Origin: Selenomonas sp.
GTDB taxonomy: Bacteria; Bacillota; Negativicutes; Selenomonadales; Selenomonadaceae
DNA length: 13,619 bases
Direction: 5' to 3'
NCBI RefSeq assembly: GCF_022771645.1
Contig: NZ_JALFCU010000023.1
Span: 1 to 13,619, forward strand
Shown here piece after piece: positions 1 through 6,519 of the stretch (within the stretch, counting starts at the first letter, position 1; each line of letters starts with the position of its first letter). The notes under the pieces were generated by a model. The model saw nothing but the letters and a program-made list of their open reading frames with translations. It was not told the DNA's origin and did not search any database. Made by a program: the position numbers and the translations under genes.

Positions 1-196
1 CATCGATAAGAACGTTGTCGTCGAAGGTGACCTTCGTCGCGCACGCCAGATGGACATTAAGCGACTCGTTGATATCGGCTGCTACCGTGGCCGCCGTCAC
101 CGTCTCGGCCTTCCTGTCCGTGGTCAGAACACGAAGAACAACGCCCGCACGCGCAAAGGCCCGAAAAAGGCTGTTGCAGGCAAGAAAAAGGACTAA
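1..196 (+). CDS. rpsM: 30S ribosomal protein S13, C-terminal part (5' truncated by window)
   Basis: The reading frame whose first complete codon is at base 2 gives 64 residues and ends at TAA 194-196. It reads IDKNVVVEGDLRRARQMDIK, then CYRGRRHRLGLPVRGQNTK and a Lys-rich tail ending KKKD. This is the canonical C-terminal half of S13, including the G-RG-RH-LPVRGQ segment that contacts 16S rRNA in the 30S head and the basic tail that reaches toward P-site tRNA. The start lies outside the window. It is followed 17 bases later by rpsK, the usual bacterial order. Identification is essentially certain. Confidence 0.97.
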   Translation, partial: IDKNVVVEGDLRRARQMDIKRLVDIGCYRGRRHRLGLPVRGQNTKNNARTRKGPKKAVAGKKKD

Positions 197-213
197 GTTA
201 GGAGGGTCAACTG

Positions 214-606
214 GTGGCAGTTAAGAAAGCAGTCCGTACGAAGAAAAAAGTTCGCAAGAACGTGGAATACGGCGTAGCGCACATCAGCTCTACGTTTAAT
301 AATACGATTGTCACTCTTACCGACAAGAGCGGCAACGCACTTTCCTGGGCGAGCGCCGGCGGCCTCGGTTTCCGTGGTTCGCGCAAGAGCACGCCGTTTG
401 CTGCGCAGATGGCAGCAGAGACCGCCGCGAAAGCAGCGATGGAACATGGCCTGAAGCAGGTCGAAGTGTACGTCAAAGGTCCGGGCGCCGGCCGTGAGGC
501 AGCGATCCGCTCCCTCCAGGCCACGGGCCTCGAGGTCAACATGATCAAAGACGTCACGCCGATCCCGCATAACGGCTGCCGTCCGCCGAAGCGCAGAAGA
601 GTCTAA
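214..606 (+). CDS. rpsK: 30S ribosomal protein S11
   Basis: 130 residues, normal for S11. It starts with GTG at 214, preceded by GGAGGG at 201-206 with a 7-base gap, so this start is well supported; the protein begins MAVKKAVRTKKKVRKNVEYG. Family hallmarks are NTIVTLTDKSGNALSWASAG, the GFRGSRKSTPFAAQ segment, VYVKGPGAGRE and the basic terminus NGCRPPKRRRV. S11 sits on the 30S platform and contacts S18, S21 and the 3' region of 16S rRNA near the mRNA exit. It is co-transcribed with rpsM upstream and rpsD downstream (20-base gap). Nothing odd was seen. Confidence 0.98.
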   Translation: MAVKKAVRTKKKVRKNVEYGVAHISSTFNNTIVTLTDKSGNALSWASAGGLGFRGSRKSTPFAAQMAAETAAKAAMEHGLKQVEVYVKGPGAGREAAIRSLQATGLEVNMIKDVTPIPHNGCRPPKRRRV

Positions 607-626
607 CAGGAGGTGCGAAGTAACTT

Positions 627-1220
627 ATGGCAATTGATAGAGTTCCAGCCCTGAAGCGTTGCCGTGCCCTCGGCCTCGAGCCGGCGGTCATCGGCCGTTC
701 GAAGGAATCGAAGCGTCAGCCGAAACGCACGAACCGCAAGGTTTCCGAATACGGCACGCAGCTGAAAGAGAAGCAGAAAGCAAAATTCATCTACGGTGTG
801 CTCGAGAAGCAGTTCCGTGGCTACTATGAGAAAGCGAAGAAGATGCAGGGCGTCACGGGTGAAAACCTCCTCGGCCTGCTCGAGCGTCGTCTCGACAACG
901 TCGTCTTCCGTCTCGGCCTCGCGAACACGCGCCGTCAGGCACGCCAGATCGTCCGCCACGGTCACATCACGGTCAACGGCAAGCGCGTCGACATCCCGTC
1001 CGCGCTCGTCTCCGCCGGCGATGTCGTCGCTGTCGCGGAAAAGAGCCAGACGAATGCGTTCTTCAAAGCGCTCCGCGAGACGAACAACGCGCTTTCCGCT
1101 CCGGCATGGCTGGACGCAGACCAGGATCATCTCTCTGGTACGGTCACGCGTTTCCCGAACCGTGACGAGATCGATGTCCCTGTCAACGAACAGGCTATCG
1201 TCGAGTTGTACTCCAAGTAA
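627..1220 (+). CDS. rpsD: 30S ribosomal protein S4
   Basis: 197 residues starting at ATG 627, with AGGAGGTG at 608-615. The N-terminus (MAIDRVPALKRCRALGLEP) has only one cysteine (C12), so this is the zinc-free type of S4 lacking the four-Cys knuckle. The S4 RNA-binding domain spans about residues 87-150, with RRLDNVVFRLGLANTRRQAR and HGHITVNGKRVDIPS. S4 is a primary 16S rRNA binder that nucleates assembly of the 30S body; in many bacteria it also represses its own operon, but no specific operator could be recognised here. It lies between rpsK and rpoA in the classic alpha-operon order. Confidence 0.98.
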   Translation: MAIDRVPALKRCRALGLEPAVIGRSKESKRQPKRTNRKVSEYGTQLKEKQKAKFIYGVLEKQFRGYYEKAKKMQGVTGENLLGLLERRLDNVVFRLGLANTRRQARQIVRHGHITVNGKRVDIPSALVSAGDVVAVAEKSQTNAFFKALRETNNALSAPAWLDADQDHLSGTVTRFPNRDEIDVPVNEQAIVELYSK

Positions 1221-1264
1221 TCATGGCGTTTGTGCATAGATTTCTTTGAGGAGGTTCCTACCAG

Positions 1265-2224
1265 ATGATAGACATCGAAAAACCGAAAATCGAGATAGCG
1301 GAAATCAGCGATGACAACCGCTACGGCAAGTTCATCTGTGAGCCGCTCGAGCGTGGATATGGCACGACGTTCGGCAACAGCCTCCGCCGTATGCTGCTTT
1401 CCTCGCTGGAAGGCGCCGCCGTCACGTCCATCCGCATCGAGGGAGTGCTCCACGAGTTCTCCACGATCCCTGGCGTGCGCGACGATGTCACGAACATCGT
1501 GCTGAACCTTAAACAGCTCTGCCTCAAAATGGACGGCAACGAGCCGAAGGTCATCCGCATCGATGTCGAAGGCGAGAAAGAAGTCACGGCCGCAGACATC
1601 ATCTGCGACGCAGACATCGAAGTCCTGAACCCCGACCTGCACATCGCGACCCTCAACGAAGACGGCAAGCTCAAGATCGAGATGACCGTCGAGCGTGGCC
1701 GCGGCTATGTGCCGGCAGACAAGAACAAGAAGCCGGATGACACGATCGGCGTCATCCCCATCGACTCCATCTTTTCTCCGGTGCAGCGTGTCAACTACAC
1801 GGTGCAGGATACCCGTGTCGGCAACGTCACGGACTACGACAAGCTCATCCTCGAGGTCTGGACGGATGGTTCCGTCCGCCCGGAGGAAGCGGTGTCGAAA
1901 GCAGCAGGCATCCTCGTCATGCACTTGAAGTTGTTCCAGAACATGGACGGCCTCCCGGAAGAGGTAGAGGAAGAGGAATCGACGTTCCCGGAAGAGGAAG
2001 TCGATACGACGTCGAAGGTCCTCGACATGACGATCGAAGACCTCGATCTCTCTGTCCGTTCCTTCAACTGCCTCAAGCGCGCCAACATCAACACCGTTGC
2101 CGACCTCACGGCCAAGACGGAGGAAGACATGATGAAGGTCCGCAACCTCGGGCGCAAGTCCCTGGAAGAGGTCAAGAAGAAACTCGAAGATCTCGGTTTA
2201 TCTTTAGCGGAAAACAATGAATAA
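1265..2224 (+). CDS. rpoA: DNA-directed RNA polymerase subunit alpha
   Basis: 319 residues, starting at ATG 1265 behind GAGGAGG at about 1248-1254. The N-terminal assembly domain (about 1-230) carries LERGYGTTFGNSLRRMLLSS (residues 28-47), which drives alpha dimerisation and binding to beta/beta'. An acidic linker (about 232-250, rich in Glu) leads to the C-terminal domain (about 255-315). There VRSFNCLKRANI places Arg265 exactly at the position of the E. coli residue that reads UP elements, and the helix-hairpin-helix segment includes RNLGRKSLEEV. It is co-transcribed with the ribosomal genes: 44 bases after rpsD and 20 bases before rplQ. Confidence 0.98.
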   Translation: MIDIEKPKIEIAEISDDNRYGKFICEPLERGYGTTFGNSLRRMLLSSLEGAAVTSIRIEGVLHEFSTIPGVRDDVTNIVLNLKQLCLKMDGNEPKVIRIDVEGEKEVTAADIICDADIEVLNPDLHIATLNEDGKLKIEMTVERGRGYVPADKNKKPDDTIGVIPIDSIFSPVQRVNYTVQDTRVGNVTDYDKLILEVWTDGSVRPEEAVSKAAGILVMHLKLFQNMDGLPEEVEEEESTFPEEEVDTTSKVLDMTIEDLDLSVRSFNCLKRANINTVADLTAKTEEDMMKVRNLGRKSLEEVKKKLEDLGLSLAENNE

Positions 2225-2244
2225 ACAGTAAGAGAGGGAAACAA

Positions 2245-2583
2245 ATGAGCTACAGAAAATTGGGCCGGAACTCCGGCGCCCGCAAGGCACTTTTCAGCAG
2301 CATCCTCACTTCCTTCTTCAGATATGGACGCATCGAGACGACGGAAGCAAAAGCAAAAGAGCTCCGCAAGTTCGCTGACAAGTTCATCACGCTCGCAAAG
2401 CGCGGTGACCTCAGCGCCCGCCGTCAGGCAATCGCATCCCTCGCTGATGAAGATGTCGTGAGAAAGCTCTTCGACGAAATCGCAGGCAAATACACCGATC
2501 GCCAGGGTGGCTACACGCGCATCCTGAAGCTCGGCAACCGCCGCGGCGACGCAGCTCCGATGGTCATCATCGAGCTCGTGTAA
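2245..2583 (+). CDS. rplQ: 50S ribosomal protein L17
   Basis: 112 residues, a typical bacterial L17 length. ATG 2245 follows AGAGAGGG at 2231-2238. It begins MSYRKLGRNSGARKALFSSI, the highly conserved L17 start, followed by RIETTEAKAKELRKFADKFI and ending GDAAPMVIIELV. L17 lies near the peptide exit tunnel of the 50S subunit. It is the last gene of the ribosomal cluster: a strong terminator begins 20 bases after its stop. Confidence 0.98.
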   Translation: MSYRKLGRNSGARKALFSSILTSFFRYGRIETTEAKAKELRKFADKFITLAKRGDLSARRQAIASLADEDVVRKLFDEIAGKYTDRQGGYTRILKLGNRRGDAAPMVIIELV

Positions 2584-2602
2584 TTTGTTGCATAGAAGTT
2601 TG

Positions 2603-2637
2603 AGCCGCCCGCTCCGTTTGGAGTGGGCGGCTTTTTC
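2603..2637 (+). terminator. Rho-independent terminator after rplQ
   Basis: A 13-bp stem, AGCCGCCCGCTCC (2603-2615) with GGAGTGGGCGGCT (2620-2632), has a GTTT loop and one G-T wobble. It runs into a TTTTT tract at 2632-2636. It ends the ribosomal-protein operon. A near copy occurs at 3559-3593. Confidence 0.95.
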
Positions 2638-2656
2638 TGTGCATGGATTTTTATCC

Positions 2657-2685
2657 TTGAATTGTGGAGAATTTCTTTGTAAAAT
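2657..2685 (+). promoter_or_regulatory. Sigma-70-type promoter for the Rpn-family gene
   Basis: TTGAAT at 2657-2662 and TAAAAT at 2680-2685 are separated by exactly 17 bases. Transcription would start near 2692, about 26 bases ahead of the ATG at 2718. It lies immediately after the rplQ terminator, so the downstream gene appears to be independently transcribed. Confidence 0.75.
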
Positions 2686-2717
2686 TAACTTGAAAGAGAG
2701 AAGAGGTGCATGGCTGT

Positions 2718-3536
2718 ATGACGAAGGAACAACGCGAGAAGATGCTTGCATCCATCCGAAAATTCACGCTCATGGATGATATGTTTTTCCATACGTGCTT
2801 GAAAGATGACAAACGCGGGATGCAGTATATCTTGCGCATCATCCTCAAGAAGCCGGAGCTCGTCGTCCTTGAGATGCACACGCAGGAGGCAGTGCCGAGC
2901 ATCTACGGGCGTTCCGTGACATTCGATGTTTTCGTGCGGGATGCGGGTGGACGGGAGTACAACGTCGAAGTCCAGCAGAAAAATGACGGTGCCGACCCGC
3001 GACGCGCACGATACCATGCGAGCCTCTTGGACACAATGAATGTCGAGAGGCGGGCGGAATGGAAAGACCTGCCGCCGACCATCGTCATTTTCATTACGGC
3101 ACACGATGTGATGAAAGCGGGGAAGCCCATCTATCACGTTGTGCGCGTCGTGAAAGAACTCGATCATAAGCGTTTCGAGGATGAGTCCGAGATTATTTAC
3201 GTCAATGCGACCATCCAGGATGACACGCCTCTCGGACAGCTTATGCAAGATTTTGCTTGCGCCGATCCAGCAAAGATGCACTCGAAAATTCTTGCCGAGC
3301 GCGTGAAGTATTTTAAGACGAATGAACATGGGGTGAGGACAATGTGCAATGTGATGGAAGAATTTACCAAAGATATACGCGAAGAGGGGAAAGCCGAGGG
3401 CATCGCTGAAAAAACGATGCGCACGATTCTCAATCAGTTGAGACGTCATGCGGATTACGCAATCATCGCTTCTGATAACGAAACGTCTGTGGATGAAGTT
3501 ATGCGCATTGCCAAGGAAAATGGGCTTGCGTATTGA
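2718..3536 (+). CDS. Rpn-family recombination-promoting nuclease / PD-(D/E)XK transposase-like protein
   Basis: 272 residues from ATG 2718, chosen because AGAGGTG at 2702-2708 gives a 9-base gap; an in-frame GTG at 2706 would add four residues. The N-terminal half matches the PD-(D/E)XK nuclease family often annotated as putative transposase (PDDEXK_2/Rpn). FTLMDDMFFHTCLKD is the usual opening. VTFDVFVRDAGGREYNVEVQQ supplies Asp70 and the Glu84-x-Gln86 catalytic pair, and RRARYHASLLD follows. The C-terminal part has the EEGKAEGIAE stretch common in these proteins. Rpn proteins are DNA endonucleases that promote recA-independent recombination and in some cases act in phage defence; which role applies here is unknown. 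It is intact, with its own promoter and terminator. Base composition (58% GC in 3001-3060) lies between the host genes and the AT-rich genes downstream. Confidence 0.85.
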   Translation: MTKEQREKMLASIRKFTLMDDMFFHTCLKDDKRGMQYILRIILKKPELVVLEMHTQEAVPSIYGRSVTFDVFVRDAGGREYNVEVQQKNDGADPRRARYHASLLDTMNVERRAEWKDLPPTIVIFITAHDVMKAGKPIYHVVRVVKELDHKRFEDESEIIYVNATIQDDTPLGQLMQDFACADPAKMHSKILAERVKYFKTNEHGVRTMCNVMEEFTKDIREEGKAEGIAEKTMRTILNQLRRHADYAIIASDNETSVDEVMRIAKENGLAY

Positions 3537-3558
3537 TGATGCCGTTGACAAATGATGA

Positions 3559-3593
3559 AGCCGTTCGTTCCGTTTTGGAGCGGGCGGCTTTTT
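3559..3593 (+). terminator. Rho-independent terminator after the Rpn-family gene
   Basis: AGCCGTTCGTTCC (3559-3571) pairs fully with GGAGCGGGCGGCT (3577-3589), using three G-U wobbles. The loop is GTTTT and a TTTTT tract lies at 3589-3593. Sequence and tail are nearly the same as the rplQ terminator at 2603-2637. Confidence 0.9.
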
Positions 3594-3643
3594 CTGTGCG
3601 CGGATGTTGACCGAAGGCAGGAAATTTTCATCGTGTGTCGAAT

Positions 3644-3649
3644 TATAAT
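3644..3649 (+). promoter_or_regulatory. Possible -10 box ahead of the first exported-protein gene
   Basis: A perfect TATAAT sits 33 bases ahead of GTG 3682. The hexamer 17 bases upstream (GAAATT, 3621-3626) is a poor -35 match, and no better -35 was found at acceptable spacing. It lies after a terminator, where a promoter is needed. Confidence 0.5.
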
Positions 3650-3681
3650 ATCAACAAGAATCATAACGAAAGGGGTGTTAG

Positions 3682-4236
3682 GTGTTGCATAAAAAGATTA
3701 TTTTCCTGCTGTGCATGGTGTTTTTTGTAATGACTCCCGTAATTCAAGCATCATCTCGACCAGTGACACCAGCAGAATGCTACATCTACAACGCTGGCAA
3801 CATACAGCTTGGGAAGAGCACATCTATTGAAAATGCTTATCCTGTTCTCGGGGAAATGCTGTCGATGACGCAGGGCGTGCCATCGGAGGCTTATATTCCG
3901 ATGTATGCCATTTGTGAACGTGGAACAATTTGGCTGGATGACATCAGCGGGAATGCGACGACAGAGACATATGCACGTATTATGCGCGTTATTTTTACCA
4001 AGAGCGATGTTTATACCATGAAGGGCATTCATATTGGCGATGATATTCAAAAAGTTTACAAGCTTTACGGGTATCCGTTAGTCTCCAAACAGAACAAGAT
4101 GCCCGCATATGATGGTATTGTAGATCATTGGGACAGTTACGCGCCGATTGGTGGTCGAATGGAACATCTGGGATTCGGCAGCAAGAATGGGAAGGTCGTA
4201 GCTATTTATATCAGTCGGACACCGGGCGGGTTGTGA
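3682..4236 (+). CDS. Exported protein of unknown function
   Basis: 184 residues from GTG 3682; TTG 3685 is the alternative. AAAGGGGTG lies just upstream at about 3669-3676. Residues 1-23 form a clear signal peptide: Lys-Lys, then a hydrophobic stretch IIFLLCMVFFVMTPV, then a likely cut after IQA23. The mature protein has no family I can name. GIHIGDDIQKVYKLYGYP (115-132) followed by a strand-like VVAIYIS (172-178) resembles the short 'G-x-x-IG-x-x-x-x-x-V-x-x-x-YG-x-P' motif seen in small secreted proteins of BamE-like or BLIP-like fold; this is a guess from pattern alone. DNA here is much more AT-rich than the host genes. It is probably co-transcribed with the next exported-protein gene (43-base gap). 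Confidence 0.75.
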   Translation: MLHKKIIFLLCMVFFVMTPVIQASSRPVTPAECYIYNAGNIQLGKSTSIENAYPVLGEMLSMTQGVPSEAYIPMYAICERGTIWLDDISGNATTETYARIMRVIFTKSDVYTMKGIHIGDDIQKVYKLYGYPLVSKQNKMPAYDGIVDHWDSYAPIGGRMEHLGFGSKNGKVVAIYISRTPGGL

Positions 4237-4279
4237 AGAAAGTGTCTGCCATCTCGTGTAGAATGGGGGAGCGTAGATC

Positions 4280-4879
4280 ATGAGGAAAATCGTGTACATT
4301 TGCATCTTGGCGTTATTCCTGACAACATCGCTTTGTTCTGCAGAGAAATATTCATATGAAAATAAGAACTTCGATGCGAGTCACATATCGGCAGTATTGG
4401 TGGTTTGTGGCTTGCCGGAGGCGCAACAGCAATATGTCAACAATCCGTTTGTCGTTCAAGAAGTTTATGACTATGTTTCAGGACAACTTCAGGACGGTGG
4501 TATCAAGGTTTACACATTGCCTCAGATGACTGCAAAAATCAATTCGGAAAATCATTGCGACATTGAGCAAATGGTGCAAACGGATCCAGATGCTGCCAAC
4601 GCGATTTTTGCTCAGTATTCTAATTTGTATCAAGGCTTGATTGAGATCAGCGTCACGGCCTACAATACGAGCCACTCGTATGGATATTTTGGTGGTGCGT
4701 GCGCAGGATTTGATATGCAATTTGAGAATGCGGAGAAGACGGCGTTGATTCTTGCTCGCAGAGAATCGCGCATCCGTCAGTCTGATGTGTACCATTCTGC
4801 ACAGCCGCAAGGAATTGCCGAACGTTTGTTGAAGAATTTCTGCAATGATGTCGTGAAGAAAATACATAGTAAAAGATAA
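4280..4879 (+). CDS. Exported protein of unknown function with four mature-chain cysteines
   Basis: 199 residues from ATG 4280, with GGGGGAG about 9 bases upstream. A signal peptide is evident: MRKIVYICILALFLTTSLCSA, probably cut after A21. Cys19 is not in a good lipobox because the preceding residue is Leu. The mature chain has a predicted beta segment (ISAVLVVCGL, 37-46), then VQEVYDYVSGQLQDGGIKVY, then LIEISVTAYNTS (120-131). The C-terminal helix-like segment is GIAERLLKNFCNDVVKKI. This alternation recalls periplasmic CsgG/DUF4136-like small domains, but no signature proves it. Cys43, Cys93, Cys141 and Cys188 could form disulfides. Composition is strikingly AT-rich (37% GC in 4321-4380). 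Function unknown. Confidence 0.75.
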   Translation: MRKIVYICILALFLTTSLCSAEKYSYENKNFDASHISAVLVVCGLPEAQQQYVNNPFVVQEVYDYVSGQLQDGGIKVYTLPQMTAKINSENHCDIEQMVQTDPDAANAIFAQYSNLYQGLIEISVTAYNTSHSYGYFGGACAGFDMQFENAEKTALILARRESRIRQSDVYHSAQPQGIAERLLKNFCNDVVKKIHSKR

Positions 4880-4907
4880 GATTTTGCCGAAGGAAGAAAA
4901 AATTGTC

Positions 4908-4937
4908 TTGACAAATGCTTCTGCTTAGATGTATTGT
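4908..4937 (+). promoter_or_regulatory. Strong promoter ahead of the small ORF and rtcB
   Basis: A perfect -35 TTGACA (4908-4913) and a TATTGT -10 (4932-4937) have an 18-base spacer. Transcription would begin near 4944, giving a leader of about 225 bases before the rtcB start at 5170. Confidence 0.8.
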
Positions 4938-4981
4938 ACCTTTATTGTTATTGTTTGGATTTTTGAAAGAGGGTGACCGTC

Positions 4982-5065
4982 ATGAAACGGAGTTCGTATT
5001 CGCTGTCGTCGCGGCGTTATGGCTATGCTTCGGAGGAGACGGTCGCCTTGTTTTTCGATTGGTAG
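4982..5065 (+). CDS. Putative 27-residue leader peptide or small protein upstream of rtcB
   Basis: ATG 4982 is preceded by GAAAGAGGGTGA (4966-4977), a good Shine-Dalgarno region with usable spacing. The ORF ends at TAG 5063-5065 and lies about 40 bases downstream of the expected transcription start. The peptide opens MKRSSYSLSSRRYGYASEET and ends VALFFDW. It is rich in Ser (six), Tyr (three) and Arg (three) and has no obvious signal or membrane segment. It is followed 31 bases later by a strong terminator hairpin and then rtcB. It is too short to identify by family. It could be a regulatory leader peptide, a free-standing small protein or chance; the combination of promoter, ribosome site and terminator is the argument for it. 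Confidence 0.4.
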   Translation: MKRSSYSLSSRRYGYASEETVALFFDW

Positions 5066-5096
5066 CATTTTGCTGATCGAATCGAGTTGTGATCGG

Positions 5097-5141
5097 ATCC
5101 TCTGTCGTTTTCGTGTATGTGGGAACGGCAGAGGATTTTTT
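5097..5141 (+). terminator. Terminator or attenuator hairpin in the rtcB leader
   Basis: ATCCTCTGTCGTT (5097-5109) pairs with AACGGCAGAGGAT (5124-5136), 13 bp with one wobble. The loop is 14 bases and six T residues run at 5136-5141. It lies after the 27-codon ORF and only 28 bases ahead of the rtcB start, with no second promoter evident between. It should therefore gate rtcB transcription. An upstream segment, CGGAGGA (5031-5037), can pair with TCCTCTG (5098-5104) and so could compete with the left arm. Confidence 0.75.
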
Positions 5142-5169
5142 GCGTCTGAAAATCGAAAGGAATACGTTT

Positions 5170-6378
5170 ATGATTACCATCAAGGGAACACACAATGAGG
5201 CGATTGTCTACACGGATTGCCTCGATCCGGCAGCCGAAGGGTTGCTGAAGGCCGTTTGTAACGCAGCGTATCTCGCGGATTGCAAAATCCGCATCATGCC
5301 GGATGTCCATGCGGGCAAGGGCTGCACGATCGGCACGACGATGACGATCCATGACAAGGTCGTGCCGAATATGGTCGGCGTCGATATCGGCTGCGGGATG
5401 GAGACGGTACAGCTCAAAGAAAAACGCATCGACTTCACGAAGCTCGACAGCGTCATTCGCAAATACATTCCGTTCGGCCGCGAAATCCGCGCGGAGGGCA
5501 AAGAGCATACGTTCGCGCAGGACATCGACCTCACGCAGCTGCGTTTCGGCCGTCAGGCGACGGAGCGCGCATATCGCAGCATCGGCACGCTCGGCGGCGG
5601 GAATCATTTCATCGAAGTGGACAAGGATGACGAAGGGAATCTCTATCTTGTCATCCATTCCGGCAGCCGCCATCTCGGGCTTGAGGTCGCGGACTACTAT
5701 CAGGAGGCGGGCTACCGCCAGCTGGTCGGCGCGGACAAGGCGAGCCTCGGCAAACTCATCGAAGAGCTCAAGGCGGCCGGTCGCGAGAAGGAGATCGCGA
5801 CGGAGATGAAGAAGCGTAAGGCGACCATCCGTGCGCAAGAGATTCCGAAGGAACTGGCGTATGTGTCCGGGCAGCTTTTTGACGATTACATTCACGACAT
5901 GAAGCTCACGCAGCAGTTCGCCGTGCTGAATCGCAAGGCGATGGCGCAGACGATTGTGAAAAACATGAAGCTCACGCCGGTCGAGGCGTTCACGACAATT
6001 CACAACTACATCGACACGGATGCGATGATCCTGCGCAAAGGCGCGGTCTCCGCGAAGAGGGGCGAGCAGCTGCTCATTCCCATCAACATGCGCGATGGCA
6101 GCCTCATCTGCGTCGGCAAGGGCAACGACGATTGGAACCAGTCCGCGCCGCACGGCGCCGGCCGCCTCATGAGCCGCAAGGAGGCGCGCAATACGATTCC
6201 AATGAAGGACTACAAAGCGGCGATGGAGGGCATCTTCACGACGTGCGTCAACAAGAACACGGTCGACGAGGCGCCGATGGCGTACAAGTCCATGGTTGAC
6301 ATCGTAGCGCACATCGGGCCGACAGCGGAGATCGTGAAAGTCGTAAGGCCTGTGTATAATTTCAAAGCGGAAGAATGA
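5170..6378 (+). CDS. rtcB: RtcB-family RNA ligase (tRNA-splicing / RNA-repair ligase)
   Basis: 402 residues from ATG 5170, with AAAGGAA just upstream. The frame stays open farther 5' (to 5089), but that part overlaps the terminator hairpin and is unlike the family. RtcB joins 2',3'-cyclic phosphate (or 3'-phosphate) RNA ends to 5'-OH ends using GTP and Mn2+. Visible active-site features are MPDVHAGKGCTIG (43-55), VGVDIGCGME with Asp72 and Cys75, GGGNHFIE (142-149), HSGSRH (163-168), TTIHNYID with His278, PHGAGRLMSR with His328 as the expected guanylylated residue, and DEAPMAYKS near the end. It is of the compact bacterial type and appears complete. No archease partner or RtcR regulator is present in the window. 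Composition matches host genes (67% GC in 5521-5580). Confidence 0.95.
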   Translation: MITIKGTHNEAIVYTDCLDPAAEGLLKAVCNAAYLADCKIRIMPDVHAGKGCTIGTTMTIHDKVVPNMVGVDIGCGMETVQLKEKRIDFTKLDSVIRKYIPFGREIRAEGKEHTFAQDIDLTQLRFGRQATERAYRSIGTLGGGNHFIEVDKDDEGNLYLVIHSGSRHLGLEVADYYQEAGYRQLVGADKASLGKLIEELKAAGREKEIATEMKKRKATIRAQEIPKELAYVSGQLFDDYIHDMKLTQQFAVLNRKAMAQTIVKNMKLTPVEAFTTIHNYIDTDAMILRKGAVSAKRGEQLLIPINMRDGSLICVGKGNDDWNQSAPHGAGRLMSRKEARNTIPMKDYKAAMEGIFTTCVNKNTVDEAPMAYKSMVDIVAHIGPTAEIVKVVRPVYNFKAEE

Positions 6379-6402
6379 ACGCGGATGCGTCCGCAGCAAG
6401 GA

Positions 6403-6432
6403 ACGGCCTCTCGGATGGGAGGCTGTCTTTTT
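6403..6432 (+). terminator. Rho-independent terminator after rtcB
   Basis: ACGGCCTCTC (6403-6412) pairs with GGGAGGCTGT (6417-6426), 10 bp including two wobbles, loop GGAT, then TTTTT at 6428-6432. A smaller 5-bp hairpin, GCGGA-TGCG-TCCGC, sits just before it at 6381-6394. Confidence 0.88.
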
Positions 6433-6458
6433 ATGGGATTGTCAACGTCGCATCTTGT

Positions 6459-6487
6459 TTGCCTTTACCGTTCGTCTGTCGTATAAT
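6459..6487 (+). promoter_or_regulatory. Promoter for the ecfA1-ecfA2-ecfT-truA operon
   Basis: A perfect -10 TATAAT (6482-6487) lies 17 bases downstream of TTGCCT (6459-6464). The expected transcription start is near 6494, about 25 bases before the ecfA1 start. It sits just after the rtcB terminator, so the ECF operon is independently expressed. Confidence 0.75.
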
Positions 6488-6519
6488 ATTTTCGATATGA
6501 CGAAAAAGGAACGATGCCG

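Noticed and set aside
4231..4264. Possible promoter TTGTGA ... TAGAAT ahead of the second exported-protein gene
   Set aside because: The spacer is 22 bases, outside the usable range; co-transcription with the gene upstream is more likely.
5089..5169. 27-residue N-terminal extension of RtcB
   Set aside because: It is translated from the terminator hairpin region, is unlike RtcB, and ATG 5170 has a ribosome site and gives the family-typical MITIKGTHNE start.
5023..6399. 458-codon minus-strand frame opposite rtcB
   Set aside because: Composition (Arg, His, Asp, Leu) is that of a complementary-frame shadow, and rtcB on the plus strand carries every family motif.
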